The notes beneath the pieces were generated by a model, which saw nothing but the letters and a program-made list of their open reading frames with translations, did no database searches and was not told where the DNA came from. The translations under genes and the position numbers were made by a program. This document shows, in pieces, positions 1 through 11,655 of a stretch of DNA of 64,000 nucleotides (its first letter is position 1; the number at the start of each line of letters is the position of its first letter). This DNA comes from Blastomyces gilchristii SLH14081 (lineage: Eukaryota > Ascomycota > Eurotiomycetes > Onygenales > Ajellomycetaceae), in the NCBI RefSeq assembly GCF_000003855.2, contig NW_003101671.1:1268154-1332153 (forward strand), given 5' to 3'.

Positions 1-978
1 AGACTATTCACAGGCTTGAGAGACTGCTATTAATTATATAAAGTATTAATATATCTGAGATAATAGAGAAAGTTCAGATTTATTTATTATAAAATCTATA
101 ACTATAGAAGAATCTAGTTTTACTGTATATATCTGTTTACAGTTCTACACAGTGTAAAGAGATAATCAGTGATAGAAAAGATGTAATAAGAGAAGATTAT
201 AATATCTGAGTTCTCTGAGTGCAGTATTGAAGACAGACAGCTGTAGAAGTAGTAAAATACTATAAAGAAATGAATTGATTAAGAGACTGATTTCATAAGC
301 AGTGAATACAAACTTTTAATATATTATTCATTCTTAAGAATCTATAAGAGATGATTGATCAGATGTGTTATCTATTCAAGAATCTGTATAAAGTAGATAG
401 TTAATAAGATGTGTAATCTATTATTCAAGAATCTGTACAGAGTAGATGATATAATTAATGAGATGAAAGATGAACATGTTATGAGTGTGTAGAAGTCATA
501 GTACAATGTCATGGAATTGTGCTTTGCTTAATTCTACATCAATCAGTGGGCTGTATTCGCGCCAAGAACCCCAAAAAGGAAATTCTCCACTTTTAATAAC
601 CAGGGTTTTCATCATATATTTGCTTCGCTTCGCTCTGCAAATTAATAATTTCAGCACAAGAAAGAGATTAAATTAAATAAAATTATTTTCTTATTTTTAT
701 TTGGATCATATTCTGACATAGAAAAAGAGTTTCTGTTTAGTCAGACATGGAATCAAGCTAGATATCTGATTGGCTAGTTCCAAGCCTGCTGGAATCATGA
801 TTCACGATAATTTATATCAATTTTTGTGAGAACAAATTCCACTTCATATCAGACCGCCAGGAAAGGAGCAAATGGACTCATTTATGTTCATTTATGCTTG
901 AAAGGTGCTCAGAGTCCACCCTACCCAAATTCCAAACCTGGCAGAGACTGCTCGTATATTCAAATTTAACCATAGAGC
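1..978. other. AT-rich flank, then TRM11 upstream region
   Basis: Bases 1 to about 480 are AT-rich and CpG-poor like the large block at the other end of the window. They include a decayed tandem duplication of about 47 bp (copies near 362 and 409, each with the motif CAAGAATCTGTA followed by AGTAGAT). I recognise no gene. From about 700 the composition returns to normal, and the last 250 bases probably hold the TRM11 promoter and leader. The short open frame at 485-676 has no family features and is not called. Confidence 0.6.
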
Positions 979-2725
979 ATGGAGTATTTGATTCGATTCG
1001 CACAAGTCCACGAGTCGTTTCGGAAGCCCGAGATTGAAGCTCTCGCGGCGCTTGTTGGGACTAATGTCGAATTCTTAGCATACGCAGAGAATGTCTGTTA
1101 GCCGAAAAATGTTTCAGCAGAAAAGCCATAATTTCCCCTTATTTTATGATAGCATCCTAACGTTTTGAACCAGACACCTTTTGCCGTCGTTAAACTTCAA
1201 GATGAAGCCGCTGCAAGAGCAGTCATATGTCGCAGTATCCTTGCAAAGGGCATATATGAGATCTGGGGCCATGGCAAAACATATGAAGAGCTCCATATGG
1301 ACATCCGTAACCGGACTGAAGCGCGATGGAACAACTTCAAAAGCAAATCATTCAAGTTCTCCGTAGACTCATATGCTGGAAAACGCTCCGCAAATGAGAA
1401 AACTCAAATAATCCATTCATTCGCCTACATGGGTTTCCAAGGCCCAATCCGTATGACCGACCCGGACGAGGAGTTTTGCATATTCGAGGAATACCCCTGT
1501 CGCCCAATCAAACCAGGGGAAGCTCGCCCTGGCCCGAATTTCGTCCATTTCGGTAGATGGATTGCATGTGGGAGCAGAGATGTTATAGATAAATACGACT
1601 TGAAGAAACGAAACTATATCAGCACCACGTCAATGGATGCCGAGTTGACGCTGGTCACGGCAAACATGGCACTAGCAGCGCCAGGAAAGGTGTTCTTTGA
1701 CCCCTTTGTGGGGACTGGGAGCTTCTGTGTTGCTATGGCGCATTTTGGAACCCATTCATTGGGTTCTGATATTGACGGGCGCAGCTTCAGTGGTAAGGAT
1801 AGGAAGAAGGGCAAATCGATAGGTCTCGTCTCGAACCTTGAACAATACGGCATACAACAATATCACTTGGATGCATTTGTTTCTGACCTGACCAACTCGC
1901 CAATCAGGTCGACGCCATTTCTGGACGGCATCATCTGCGACCCTCCGTATGGCGTTCGAGAAGGTTTGAAAGTTCTAGGGAGCAGGTATGGTAAAAAGAA
2001 AGAGCCTTTTTTCTTAGATGGTGTCCCGAGTCATAGGTGAGGGACCTGTCTTATTTTTTTTTTACTCCTCAAAAGCCCTCCTCACCGGTCCTACGTCCAA
2101 TATTGGCATTCAGGGCAAAGGGTTACATGGTTCAAAAAGCTAACATATATGCTTCTTCCCTAACAACCAGTCTGGACGGGTACATCGCGCCCAAGAAGCC
2201 CTACAGCTTCGACGCAATGCTAGACGATATCCTCGATTTTGCTGCCCGCACCCTTGTCCAAGACGGGAGACTTTCTCTTTGGATGCCCACTGCCAATGAA
2301 GATGATGTTGAGCTTAAAATCCCCAGTCATCCCCGGCTAGAACTTGTGAGTGTCTGCGTACAACCTTTTGGCCACTGTAAGTTCTCCCATTCAACGCAGG
2401 GTTAACTCTTCTTTTGTCCCAACCTTTTTTGTGATAATCACCTTTGGATCTCCCCCCTAATACACTGTTTGTGCAGGGTCCCGCCGTTTACTTACGTACC
2501 GCCTCCTACCTGATGGGGAATTTTCATCGTCTGAACCACGACGCCAAAGAGAGGAGATAAATGGTGTGAACGCTGATGATCTGAATTCTTTTCGAAGAAA
2601 GGTACGAATACATTACTACTGTATGCGGAATGTCTGAACGGCGATAACTAACGTCTGTCAAATAGTACTTTACCAAATCCAAGCCGTCTCCCACGGACAG
2701 CCCTGATAACAAAACACCACAATGA
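979..2725 (+). CDS. TRM11: tRNA (guanine(10)-N2)-methyltransferase, TRM11 catalytic subunit
   Basis: TRM11 with its partner TRM112 methylates N2 of guanosine 10 in cytoplasmic tRNAs using S-adenosylmethionine. I read five exons: 979-1092, 1174-2036, 2171-2376, 2477-2601 and 2666-2725. They join in frame to 455 residues, near the yeast length. The N-terminus MEYLIRFAQVHESFRKPE is the typical TRM11 start, followed by the THUMP-like region. The SAM-binding motif DPFVGTGS lies near residue 213 and the catalytic motif DPPYG near residue 293. Later blocks WMPTAND-like (WMPTANE) and WSRRLL are also conserved. The first intron has a weak GTCTGT donor but is in phase. The gene lies at the edge of the AT-rich flank yet shows no decay. 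Identification is strong; the first and third exon borders are the least certain points. Confidence 0.93.
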
Positions 2726-3030
2726 AGAAGATGATGTGGGCATGCGATCTAAGCTCTTATTTCATGGTTTCGATGAACCATCTCTTGTCTATTGCTTATC
2801 CCTGAGTAGCGAAAAATCAGTCCACGTAAATTCTATAAGCGCATGTCTTATCAGTCCGAATACAAGCGGAAAGGGGGAATATTGCGCAAAAATATAAGGG
2901 CACGAGAAAACATCCAACAATCCCTCCCAAAAAGACTTCAGCAACCATGGAACCCACTACTCAAAATACCACACCTCGACAACGAAAAGCAACGCCTTCC
3001 TCACCCATCGAATCCAAACACCACCTACGA
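2726..3030. other. Convergent intergenic spacer
   Basis: About 300 bases lie between the stop codons of TRM11 and the HIT gene, which converge here. They should hold both 3' UTRs and polyadenylation signals. No other gene is visible; the short plus-strand frame at 2843-3154 is an antisense shadow of the HIT gene's last exon. Confidence 0.6.
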
Positions 3031-4147
3031 TCACAATTTCTCCAGCCCTCTCCCTTTCCCTTTAGATTGCTCGAATTCTCCATCGAGATCTAAATCGATA
3101 CCTTCAGCTTCCTTAACCCTGGCAACCTCTCTCGCCAACTCAGCCCGCAATTGAGCTACCGTTTCCTGCGCCTCGTCATCGTCAAGCTCGTCTCGTTGGC
3201 CGCGCCCAAACATCAACCAGCCTCCCTTTGTGGGAGTATTCGTATCCAGAGGTGGCCGTGGGATGATATGGAAATGAACATGAGGCACCGTTTGTGATGC
3301 TCTCGGACCTGTTTTTGGAGTTCAACTCCTCCAGGGGCGAGGAGTGGGATGTGTGAGAAAAGTAACCGTCATGGCAATTAATTTGCAAGGCATGCAAAAA
3401 ATATATAGAGAAGAGCTTATGAATATTGAAATACATGGAAGGAATTGCAAAGTACATAATGCCTTATGATGTAATTTTAAAAGGAAACAGGAGGCAGCAG
3501 AGGCTAACATACCATTATTCTGCACAACATTCCACTGCGCCGGATCTTCGCCGCGCGAATCTAAGTCCGTGCCCAGCACCGTCCTGGTCACCACTCGAGA
3601 AAGTATCGGGAGCCATTTACCAAGCTATATGTTAAATTCATTCCAATCAGTATATAGAAATCAACACCAACCATAGTTCTCGTGCTAGTAATCAAATTTA
3701 AACCCCCCAACCCAATTCTCCCAATTCTCCCAATTCTCCTGTAATCAGGGACCAATATTTCTGAACTTTAAAATAAAATGCTAATACACAAGTAAATAAG
3801 GCACTCACCTCCTTCCCAACCTCAGCCCCAACATTCCCCAATTTCTCATAATGACCCCTAGCAATCACCAGCACATGACCTCTCGTCAGGGGCATAATGT
3901 CAAGAAACGCCAGCACATGCTTCGTCGAGAGAAAGAGGTGTGCTTGGGGCGATGGGGAGCCAGCATCGTCTCTCTTAGTCGCAGGTGGATTGATCGGTAC
4001 ATCCCGACGGGAGGGTGGAGAAGGGGGATGAGCGGCTGCTATAGCGCAGAAGGGGCATGTTGGTGAGCTGGGAGGCTTGGGTTTGGGGGATTTTTTAACA
4101 CGCTTCTTGAGGGATGGGGGTGGCCAGATGGTTGCTGGAGGTGCCAT
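3031..4147 (-). CDS. HIT (histidine triad) domain hydrolase
   Basis: This is a histidine-triad family protein, probably a nucleotide hydrolase or transferase; the substrate cannot be told from sequence. Three minus-strand exons, 4147-3809, 3624-3513 and 3308-3031, join in frame to 242 residues. The triad HVHFHII places the histidines near residues 160, 162 and 164, preceded by WNVVQNNG, the usual strand before the active site. The N-terminal third has a CPFC pair, as in zinc-binding HIT proteins, inside a proline- and lysine-rich leader. The block TRGHVLVIARGHYEKL is typical of the fold. The C-terminal 70 residues form an acidic and basic, probably coiled, tail. The start codon is the first ATG in frame after the upstream in-frame region loses any protein-like character, so an alternative start remains possible. 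Confidence 0.85.
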
Positions 4148-6145
4148 TGTATTTCGAAGAGCTGGGTACGTACGTCCCACCTTTCCGATTTTATGTGGAT
4201 TCGTGTCCCTGTTGATATGCGTCGATACCTCAAAAATGGCCCGGTGCAAATTGTTGGAGAGGATACTATAGTTAGTTATATATAAATATATATATTTACC
4301 CCGGAACTTCAATCGTGGAGAGAACAAGAAACAAGGACGGTAAAGCGAACCCAGAGAAAACTACACGGAACAATACTCGAGGTCTACAACCGGAGAAATT
4401 AAAAGAGGACAAGATAATTCTCTCGAGCTCAGAATCTGACACCGGAATATGAATATGCTGGAGAGACCTGGTTACCACCTCCTCCCTCCCTCCCCCTGCG
4501 GGCTGGAGGTTCCTGACCAACCCACCAGCTCTGCGAAGCCGAGGCCCGCCAGCTTTGGAAGTCGCGCTAGCGGCTAAATACCTTATCATAACCACGGCTC
4601 TCGTAACGCTCACCTTACAACAAGAAAAAACATCGTTGCCTTTGACTCTTTGTTGATTCGCCTTGGTTATTTCGTACCATCCCGAGGTCAGCAAACTCCA
4701 TACCGCAACCGATATGAAGGCTAATAATATTCTGTTCTTCGCGCATTCTTCAGATCTAGCGCCGTGAAGGGAGATCACCATAAACATTATTACGTGACGA
4801 GATACTTCTCGCTCCTGTCAACCATGCTCTGTTTGAATCTTCTTAGGCACGTAATATCCCAGGGAAAATAATAATAAAAAGATTACGGTTCGAGATATGT
4901 TATCTATGGCAATGGGTAACTGAGTGACCCAGCCAGACCGGCGAAGCCGATGCTGATGTGAATAGATAGATGAATGACGGCCTCTAACTCAAGAAGTGAT
5001 GGTGACCCTGGATTGCGTGAAGGTGGCAAGGATCATTTTAATATCCCCAGTTAGTTATATGATAAGTTGAAATCGTCCACGCGTCTAGTAATAGAAGATG
5101 GGTGGTATCATGAAACTACTCCTAGTGTCCCTTACTGTATCCTCTACTGCCCCCTTACCTGCTTGTCTTGTGTCAGATCCCATCACGCACATCTCTGCAC
5201 GCGAGCCGCCGGAAGCAAGATAGCGGAGTATGGCAAGATGTCGAGATAGAGATAAGATATCATCAGGCAAGCAAGTTCCGGAAAGCGTTTACCGGCAATA
5301 AAATAGACAGGACAAGCGCCGTACCGACCTTGGAGAGTTAAGAGCAAACGCGTCATGGTGAATAAACCAGGAAAAAAAGCAACTGGACACGCGCCCCCTA
5401 AGAATTTAAATAAAATAGAAAAATGAGATTTTCTCTTCAAACAAACACTGAAGCTCACGCAGGAGCAACAGCAGCAAAATAGCAAATATAAGCGTAAAAA
5501 CTATTCTTTGGATGAAGAAAAGGAGAAATCAAGGAAAAGAAAAGAGAAAGAAAAAAGAACCTCGGAACGAGAAGAACATAGGGGCAATAAACAAATATAG
5601 GGCGTAGCAAAATAAAACGAAGTCGAAGAAAAAGAAAAACGGCAAAGATGCTTTCCAAACCCTGACACATGTTCTAACACCGGTGGCAAGAGAAATGAAA
5701 CAAGTGAGAAGCTCCAAAAAAATCCCCCCAAAATTAGGGGCGAAGGTTAGAATTGCGAACGGTGTCCTTTCGTTTCGTCACACCTGAGAAAGATAATAGC
5801 GGGAACCAGAGTAAATAGACATGCAAGCACAAACAAACAACAATATCAAAAGGAATCCTAGGGCACCGAACGGAAGATGAAGAGGCGAGAGAGTGATGGG
5901 GGAATGGGGGGAGGGTGGGGAGGAGAGTAGATAATCAGCGAGGAGTGATAACGATGCCATCATAACAAAAATGCACCCACATATATATATACTCCGTCAT
6001 AAACTCGAGAAAAGGGACCCAAAAATGAGGAAATGAAGGAAGTGAGCGCCGGCCGTCCAGACAGAAATACATACAGGTTGAGGCGCGAGAATAAATTTTA
6101 TATCACAATCATAGCATATAACAGTGGGCCTGACTCTTCGTGTCA
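4148..6145. other. Intergenic region between HIT gene and cyclin B
   Basis: About 2 kb lies between two minus-strand genes. The part nearest 4148 should be the HIT promoter and leader. The part from about 5500 to 6145 is purine-rich on the plus strand and pyrimidine-rich on the minus strand, probably the long 3' UTR of the cyclin gene. Several open frames of 60-160 codons occur on the minus strand but show no domain, no conserved block and no convincing intron structure, so no gene is called. Confidence 0.5.
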
Positions 6146-7898
6146 CTATCGACTATACTTGGTATTGCTGCTGCTCTCCCTCGAGGAAGCAGTATCGGTA
6201 TCCAGGTAGAGAGAATGGTATTTCTTTGCCCATTGGCGGGTAACAATTGAAGCTGATTATCAAAACAAAGTTAGTGAGCGGGGTTATGAGAAGACGGGTA
6301 AGATCGCAAAGCATACCTTTCATAAATTTTTTGCTGGCGTATTTCTTGAAGAACGCCTCATGGGATACGGGACGGTGAAGGTAGTCAACCAACAATTGAA
6401 AAACAGGGAGAATTTCTTCCTTCGTGTAGCCAGAATAATGTGCAAGTGTCGCGTCCTATATTTAGTCCAACTTGTTAGATTAGGGCAGAAAACAAAGCAA
6501 TTCACGTGACGTGAGACGTACCCAAGGGCCCCGGTGAAGGATCAGGCGTGCTAGATACATGGCGGCAGCGGCAACATGGCTTTGTCGGTAAGGCATAAAC
6601 CTATGATCCAGCAAACTAACTTCTAAGAAGTACTTTCCAAGAGTTCGCGTCTGGATGTCATAGTTATCTGCCTTGGATATTCTTCGCAGAAAGTTCATTG
6701 GATTTGGGTAGCTGATGTCATAATTGAGGGTTGCGAGGACGTGTCTTTCAGCGTCGAGAATCTCCTTATCCGAGAAGGTTTCGTCGGCGACATGGCTGAA
6801 GTTGGCGACATGAGGTGAGAGGACTTCTTCATACTTGGCAGCAATAAACATAGCGGTAACTCCAACAAGCTGAAGTCTGTCTAACGCGACGACCTCGGCG
6901 GACAAAAAGCGATCGATGATATTGACGGTGAGGAAGAGAGTTTCAGGGAGGAGACGGAAACGGGTGTGGACTTCGATGAGCCAGTCAACAAGAATACCAC
7001 GCATTTTCCACTCGAGTTCTTCCTGATGGTCGATGTAGTCTGGGTTGGGCATGGTCTGGGGCTCAATCTCTTTCAGGTAGTCGAAGATCTCAACGACATA
7101 TTCAGCCGCCATTAAAGGATCATAAAGGTCTTCGGTGTCGAGGTCCAAGACCTCGTCTTCCTCTTCCTCCAAAACAACCTCTTTTTCACCGCGAGCCCCT
7201 TTCAAAACAGGCTTCTTCTCCTTCTCCTTCTCGAGGTTTTCGATTTTCTCAATTTCGACCTTCCTCTCAATATCAACCTTTTTTCGAGGTGGCTCCTCAA
7301 CAGCACTGGCGGCTTCTGTTCGGGCGGTTTTTTTGCCTGATTGACGCTTCGTTTGTGTACCTCCCAAAACACCAGAACCACTACCCGGGCGTTTTATCTC
7401 AGTTGTTTCTCGTTGTTTGTTGGTGTCCTTCACACCCAGGGCAGATCGTGTTGTGTTTGTTCGACTAAGCTTCTGAACTCCTGCGCTGTGTGTGGAAGCC
7501 TTCGAAGTCAAACCAACGCGCGAGGTAGCTGGTTTCTTTCCCTCTTTGGCCTCCACGTTATCTACCTTTGTCATATTACTAACATCTCCCAGGGCAGGGC
7601 GATGCCGTTGTGTGGCAGCATTGGAAGTATTGGCTGCAGATTTCTTCGATTGTAGAGGTTTTGTTATTGCTCCATGAGTGTCTGGCACGGCAAGGGCAGC
7701 AGCCTTTGCCCGTGTTAAACGTGTCGTGGGGGCATTTTCGTCATTTTCGTTTGTGACGCCTCGTTGGCGAAGAGACCGTACCTGGAAGGGAGTCAATGAT
7801 AAACCCATAGAAACAATTATCAGGACAAGGGTGCCAGGAGGCCATCGTTCGTATGCTTGAGTGAACAACCGAGAGAAAAGGAGACTTACAGGTGGCAT
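6146..7898 (-). CDS. nimE: G2/mitotic-specific B-type cyclin
   Basis: This cyclin activates CDK1 for mitotic entry; it is orthologous in type to Aspergillus nimE and fission yeast cdc13. Four exons, 7898-7890 (three codons only), 7781-6522, 6455-6317 and 6252-6146, join in frame to 504 residues. A destruction box of the RxxLGxxxN form (RPALGDVSN) lies at about residues 64-72, so the protein should be degraded by the APC/C at mitotic exit. A basic, lysine-rich middle is followed by the cyclin N box with MRGILVDWLIEVH and the cyclin C fold ending in RQWAKKY. The first exon ATGCCACCT is split from the body by a 108-bp intron with a consensus GTAAGT donor. It is divergent from RML2 across about 1.35 kb. 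The nimE symbol rests on family membership. Confidence 0.92.
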
Positions 7899-9249
7899 CC
7901 TGTGCGGTGTGAAGAGTTACGAGGAACGCGTCGAAGTGAATTGGATTTCTAAGAACTAAGAATGGCGTTACGTGCAACAGTCACAATTGCTACTCGTTCT
8001 GCGACACGCTAGCATATTAGGGGATGAAGACAGTATGATGATATGCCTGAGGGGATTATGTCGCACCAGTTGTGATAAAAATCTCATGGGAAAAAAGGGT
8101 CGTTGTTTTGAGAGGGGCGGATGGGAGTTTGTTGTGACTGTCGAAGAAACAACCCTGGAAAACCAGAGCAACGCCTTGGTATTCACGAAGCCCTGTTTGT
8201 TGATAATCTTGTTTAGCACGACAACAATTCCACACACACCAGCTCAAGCGTTGAAAAGAGCAGTGAGAGGGGGTAGACGGTTGGGATGTGAACTTCCTTA
8301 CTATATATTTCGAAGTAGAAATGGGGTGCGGGTGCCTGGCAAGTCTAAAGTGTTTGGTGCTCCTTTCGCGCAGTAATAGTGCCAAGAGCCACTCCAGGAG
8401 TCTTCACGCGTGCATAGAGGTTGTAGGAGCTGGCAAAAGTAGAATAAGCAGTAGGATGCGTGATATGAAGTGAATAGTTAAGTAGTAAAATGAGATTGTG
8501 GTCAATACTGAGGTGAGGTCTGAGAGGATTAGAAGAGAGAATGATGATGGTGGTGAGAAAAAAAGAACACAGGAGGAGCAGAATTGGAGCTTGTAATGTG
8601 TGTGGTTGCGTACGGCAGCGGTACTTAAATGGTACAGGGAACAAGGAGCGGGTAACAGGTACTGTAGCGTATCAAACCACTGCGGTACAATCAATACACG
8701 CGCTGTGGATGTCAGTCGCGGTAAGAAACTGTAAATGCCGTACGAGTAGTAGGTCTTGGGTGTAAACAAAGACTGTTGGCCGGGAAACAAGCCTCCTGAC
8801 ATGTTGGTTTCTATACGTTCTAGGGTGTATCGATACTTACGACGCTGTAGGCACACGCTAGACATAGCTAGCAGCTAGTAAAATACCGTATCAAAATTAC
8901 TCATATGAAAAATAGAAACTCACTTGTGGCGGTGCATGCTTCTATGGCTGGTGGCAGAGGACATGTGGCTCAATAATCACGTGGACCACATATCATGTGA
9001 CACCCTACCCGCGAAACTTTTCGGATCTGGGAAAGGAAATGTTCCTGGTGTAGCGAGGATCAGAACGACGGACGTTACGTTGATATAAACACCACAACAC
9101 ACGGCATCAATTACAGCGGCAAGGGCCGCCTGAACCCCTCTTTACTTTATCCACCTCTATTTTGCTGGGTATGCCTTGAGCATTGGACCTCCTGTTTACG
9201 CTTGCCCCTATCCCTTGCCAGCAAAATTTGGAGCCCTCCGCTGCCCATC
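7899..9249. promoter_or_regulatory. Divergent promoter region, cyclin B / RML2
   Basis: The start codons of the cyclin gene (minus) and RML2 (plus) face away from each other across 1.35 kb, so both promoters and 5' UTRs must be here. An ACGCGT hexamer occurs at 7926-7931, only 28 bases from the cyclin start; it matches the MluI cell-cycle box, but the hexamer also occurs elsewhere by chance. Short overlapping frames on both strands look random. Confidence 0.5.
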
Positions 9250-10583
9250 ATGCTCCAATCACGCCTCCCATTGAGGAGTCTACAGAGCTCATGTAGATGT
9301 ATCTCATCAGCTACCGCTCGCGCATATTCTAGCACACTCATTCAGAAACCAGATGAACCAGCCGAACCGGAAAAAAAAGTTACTCCTAGCTTCGCTTTTG
9401 CGCCGCCTCCAATTAGAGACAAAGAAGGGCTGGGTATGCGCTCTTACACACCTCGCACTCCCGGTCTTAGGCATCTACGAAGGCCGATTAACGATCACTT
9501 GTGGAAAGGAAGGCCGCTCCACAAGCTCACTTTTCCCAAAAGAGGCCACGGCAAAGGTGGCCGAAATAGTACCGGTAGAGTGACTGTTCGACACCGGGGT
9601 GGAGGCCACAAGCGGAGAATACGCACTGTTGATTTCGAGCGGAAGGAACCAGGACCCCACACAGTTGAGAGAATCGAGCACGATCCTAACAGAAATGCGC
9701 ATATTGCCCTTATTAAGTCCAAGAATACGGGCAAATTTAGCTATATCATCGCTGCGGAGGGCATGAGGGCAGGTGATGTCGTCGAAAGCTACAGAGCCGG
9801 TATCCCCGACGAGCTATGGCAGAGTATGGGCGGCACAGTCGATCCCGGTGTGTTGGCTGCCAGAACCGCATGGCGAGGCAATTGTCTTCCTCTTCACATG
9901 ATTCCCGTCGGCTCATTGATCTACAATATCGGATTAAAACCAGGCAAAGGTGGTCAATTATGCCGAGCTGCCGGTACCTTTGCAACCATCACCCTAAAAG
10001 CAACTGAAGAACTGCCCGAGGAAATACAGCAGGCGGAAGGCTTATCATCAGAACAAGGGGACGAGAAACCTCTTACCATACAGGAAAGACACAAACTCAA
10101 ACAGCTTGCCGACCATGTTACTATTCGCCTTGCCAGCGGTGAAGTCAGACTCATCCATAAGGATTGTTGTGCAACAATCGGTGTTGTAAGCAATGCCTAC
10201 TTCAAATACCGGTCCCTTGGAAAGGCTGGACGAAGCCGGTGGTTAAATATCCGCCCGACCGTCCGAGGTCTTGCTATGAACGCAGTCGACCATCCTCACG
10301 GTGGTGGACGAGGAAAGTCGAAGGGTAATGTCCATCCAAAGAGTCCCTGGGGCAAGCCGGTACGTTATCCCTTTTCCCGTACCTCTTTTATATATTTCCT
10401 ATTCTTTCCCCAATTATCTTCTCATAACATAAACTCCGTCTTTCTCTATTTATTTACTGACCTTGCTCGTCTCGAATGCAGGCCAAATCCGGATACAAAA
10501 CCAGACCAAAAAACCGTGTCAACAAAGCTGTCGTTATCCCACGCGTACGGAACCAAGGCAAGCGTCGCAGAGGATACAACTAA
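9250..10583 (+). CDS. RML2: Mitochondrial large-subunit ribosomal protein bL2m
   Basis: This is the mitochondrial L2 protein of the large ribosomal subunit, next to the peptidyl transferase centre. Exons 9250-10359 and 10482-10583 join in frame to 403 residues, close to yeast RML2. The first 25 residues are rich in Arg and Ser without acids, a mitochondrial presequence. The bacterial-type L2 blocks are all present: GRNSTGRVTVRHRGGGHKRR near residue 104, the KPGKGGQLCRAAGT block, and the highly conserved MNAVDHPHGGGRG loop near residue 343. The last exon encodes the basic tail ending KRRRGYN. An acidic insertion of about 35 residues separates the central blocks. The ATG at 9250 is chosen because upstream sequence has no ATG in frame and the presequence begins there. 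Confidence 0.95.
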
Positions 10584-11655
10584 GAGGTCTCCTATTAGGC
10601 CTCTAGGTTCATGCCCGTGGAGTTTTTGGCCTTTTCTTCGTTGTTTTATTATAAATACACACGGCTACCTCCTTCCTCGCCCCGCCCCTACCCGCGTTTG
10701 CATCCATACGCAATTATATATTTATATTACTCCCACAAATGTATTCTCTGACAGCTATTCCTCATTCGGTTTGACTTCTACGCCTCCATTGTTCGAACAG
10801 TCGATTAGAATAGTTATTTCCGGATTAGAGTGCCCGGAGGGCTGCCATTTTCCTTCCATCTTGTTACCATTGTTGACTGATGTTACGATCCGTGGGATGC
10901 ATGGTTTTTCCCTGATCTGCCGCTTAAACCAGGCGGAAAGGGACATTGGTAAATATATTACCCCCCCAGAATCGCCTGTGTGCTTCATGCATGAAACGGA
11001 GGTTTTCCCTTCAAAAACATTATCTTAAGGGCCCGTGTTGTGCTTTCTTCCAGTTTTACCTTTGTCTCGCGCTCGATGCAATTCATGATAAAACTCTTGT
11101 ACAATATTTCCCCCCAATCCGCCGATTTCTGAGATGGATTCGCTGTTGTTCATTTAGTCTGCGAATAGAAACCAATGTATCTTTGCTTTTCACCTTTCAT
11201 TACATTATTGGCATGATCTGCCTGTAAAACAATTCATTCTACTTGTGCGAAAAGCAGCGGGATTGCCATTCATATTTAGAGAGAACTGGATTTACATTTG
11301 ATTTTAAGCTCTAAATGATTGAGACATTTGTACTACGTGCGAGTCATCCCTAGTCGCCATGACACATCTGTCCATGAAGGAAACTGCTTGAAACGGATAG
11401 AATAATGCCTTGGGAGAGGCGGAAATCTATTGGAATAGAAACAAAAGTATCAATGGAGTATAAATAACTGCGGAATGGGTATATTATGCAGAGAGAAAAC
11501 TCAAAGAAAAGAGCTACCACATTTAACAGAAATGTACCGCCCACCCAACGCCACGCTTATGCAAAAGAATTAAAAATAAAATAAAAATAAATAAAAATAA
11601 ACACGGCTTCATCAGGAGGGTGACCGATGTAAGATTGAAATCAGTCAGTTTTCTC
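10584..11655. other. Convergent intergenic region after RML2
   Basis: About 1.07 kb lies between the stop of RML2 and the stop of the zinc-finger gene on the opposite strand. It probably holds two 3' UTRs. An open frame continues through the RML2 intron and past its stop in another frame, but that is an artefact of reading the intron. I see no gene, RNA or repeat here apart from an AT-rich stretch of AAATAAAA-type repeats near 11,570-11,600. Confidence 0.5.

Noticed and set aside
4296..4787. 163-codon minus-strand open frame upstream of the HIT gene
   Set aside because: It has no domain or conserved block, no intron signals linking it to other exons, and overlaps the expected HIT promoter.
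8404..8865. 153-codon minus-strand frame in the cyclin B/RML2 spacer
   Set aside because: Leucine- and serine-rich translation of pyrimidine-rich DNA in a promoter region; no domain.
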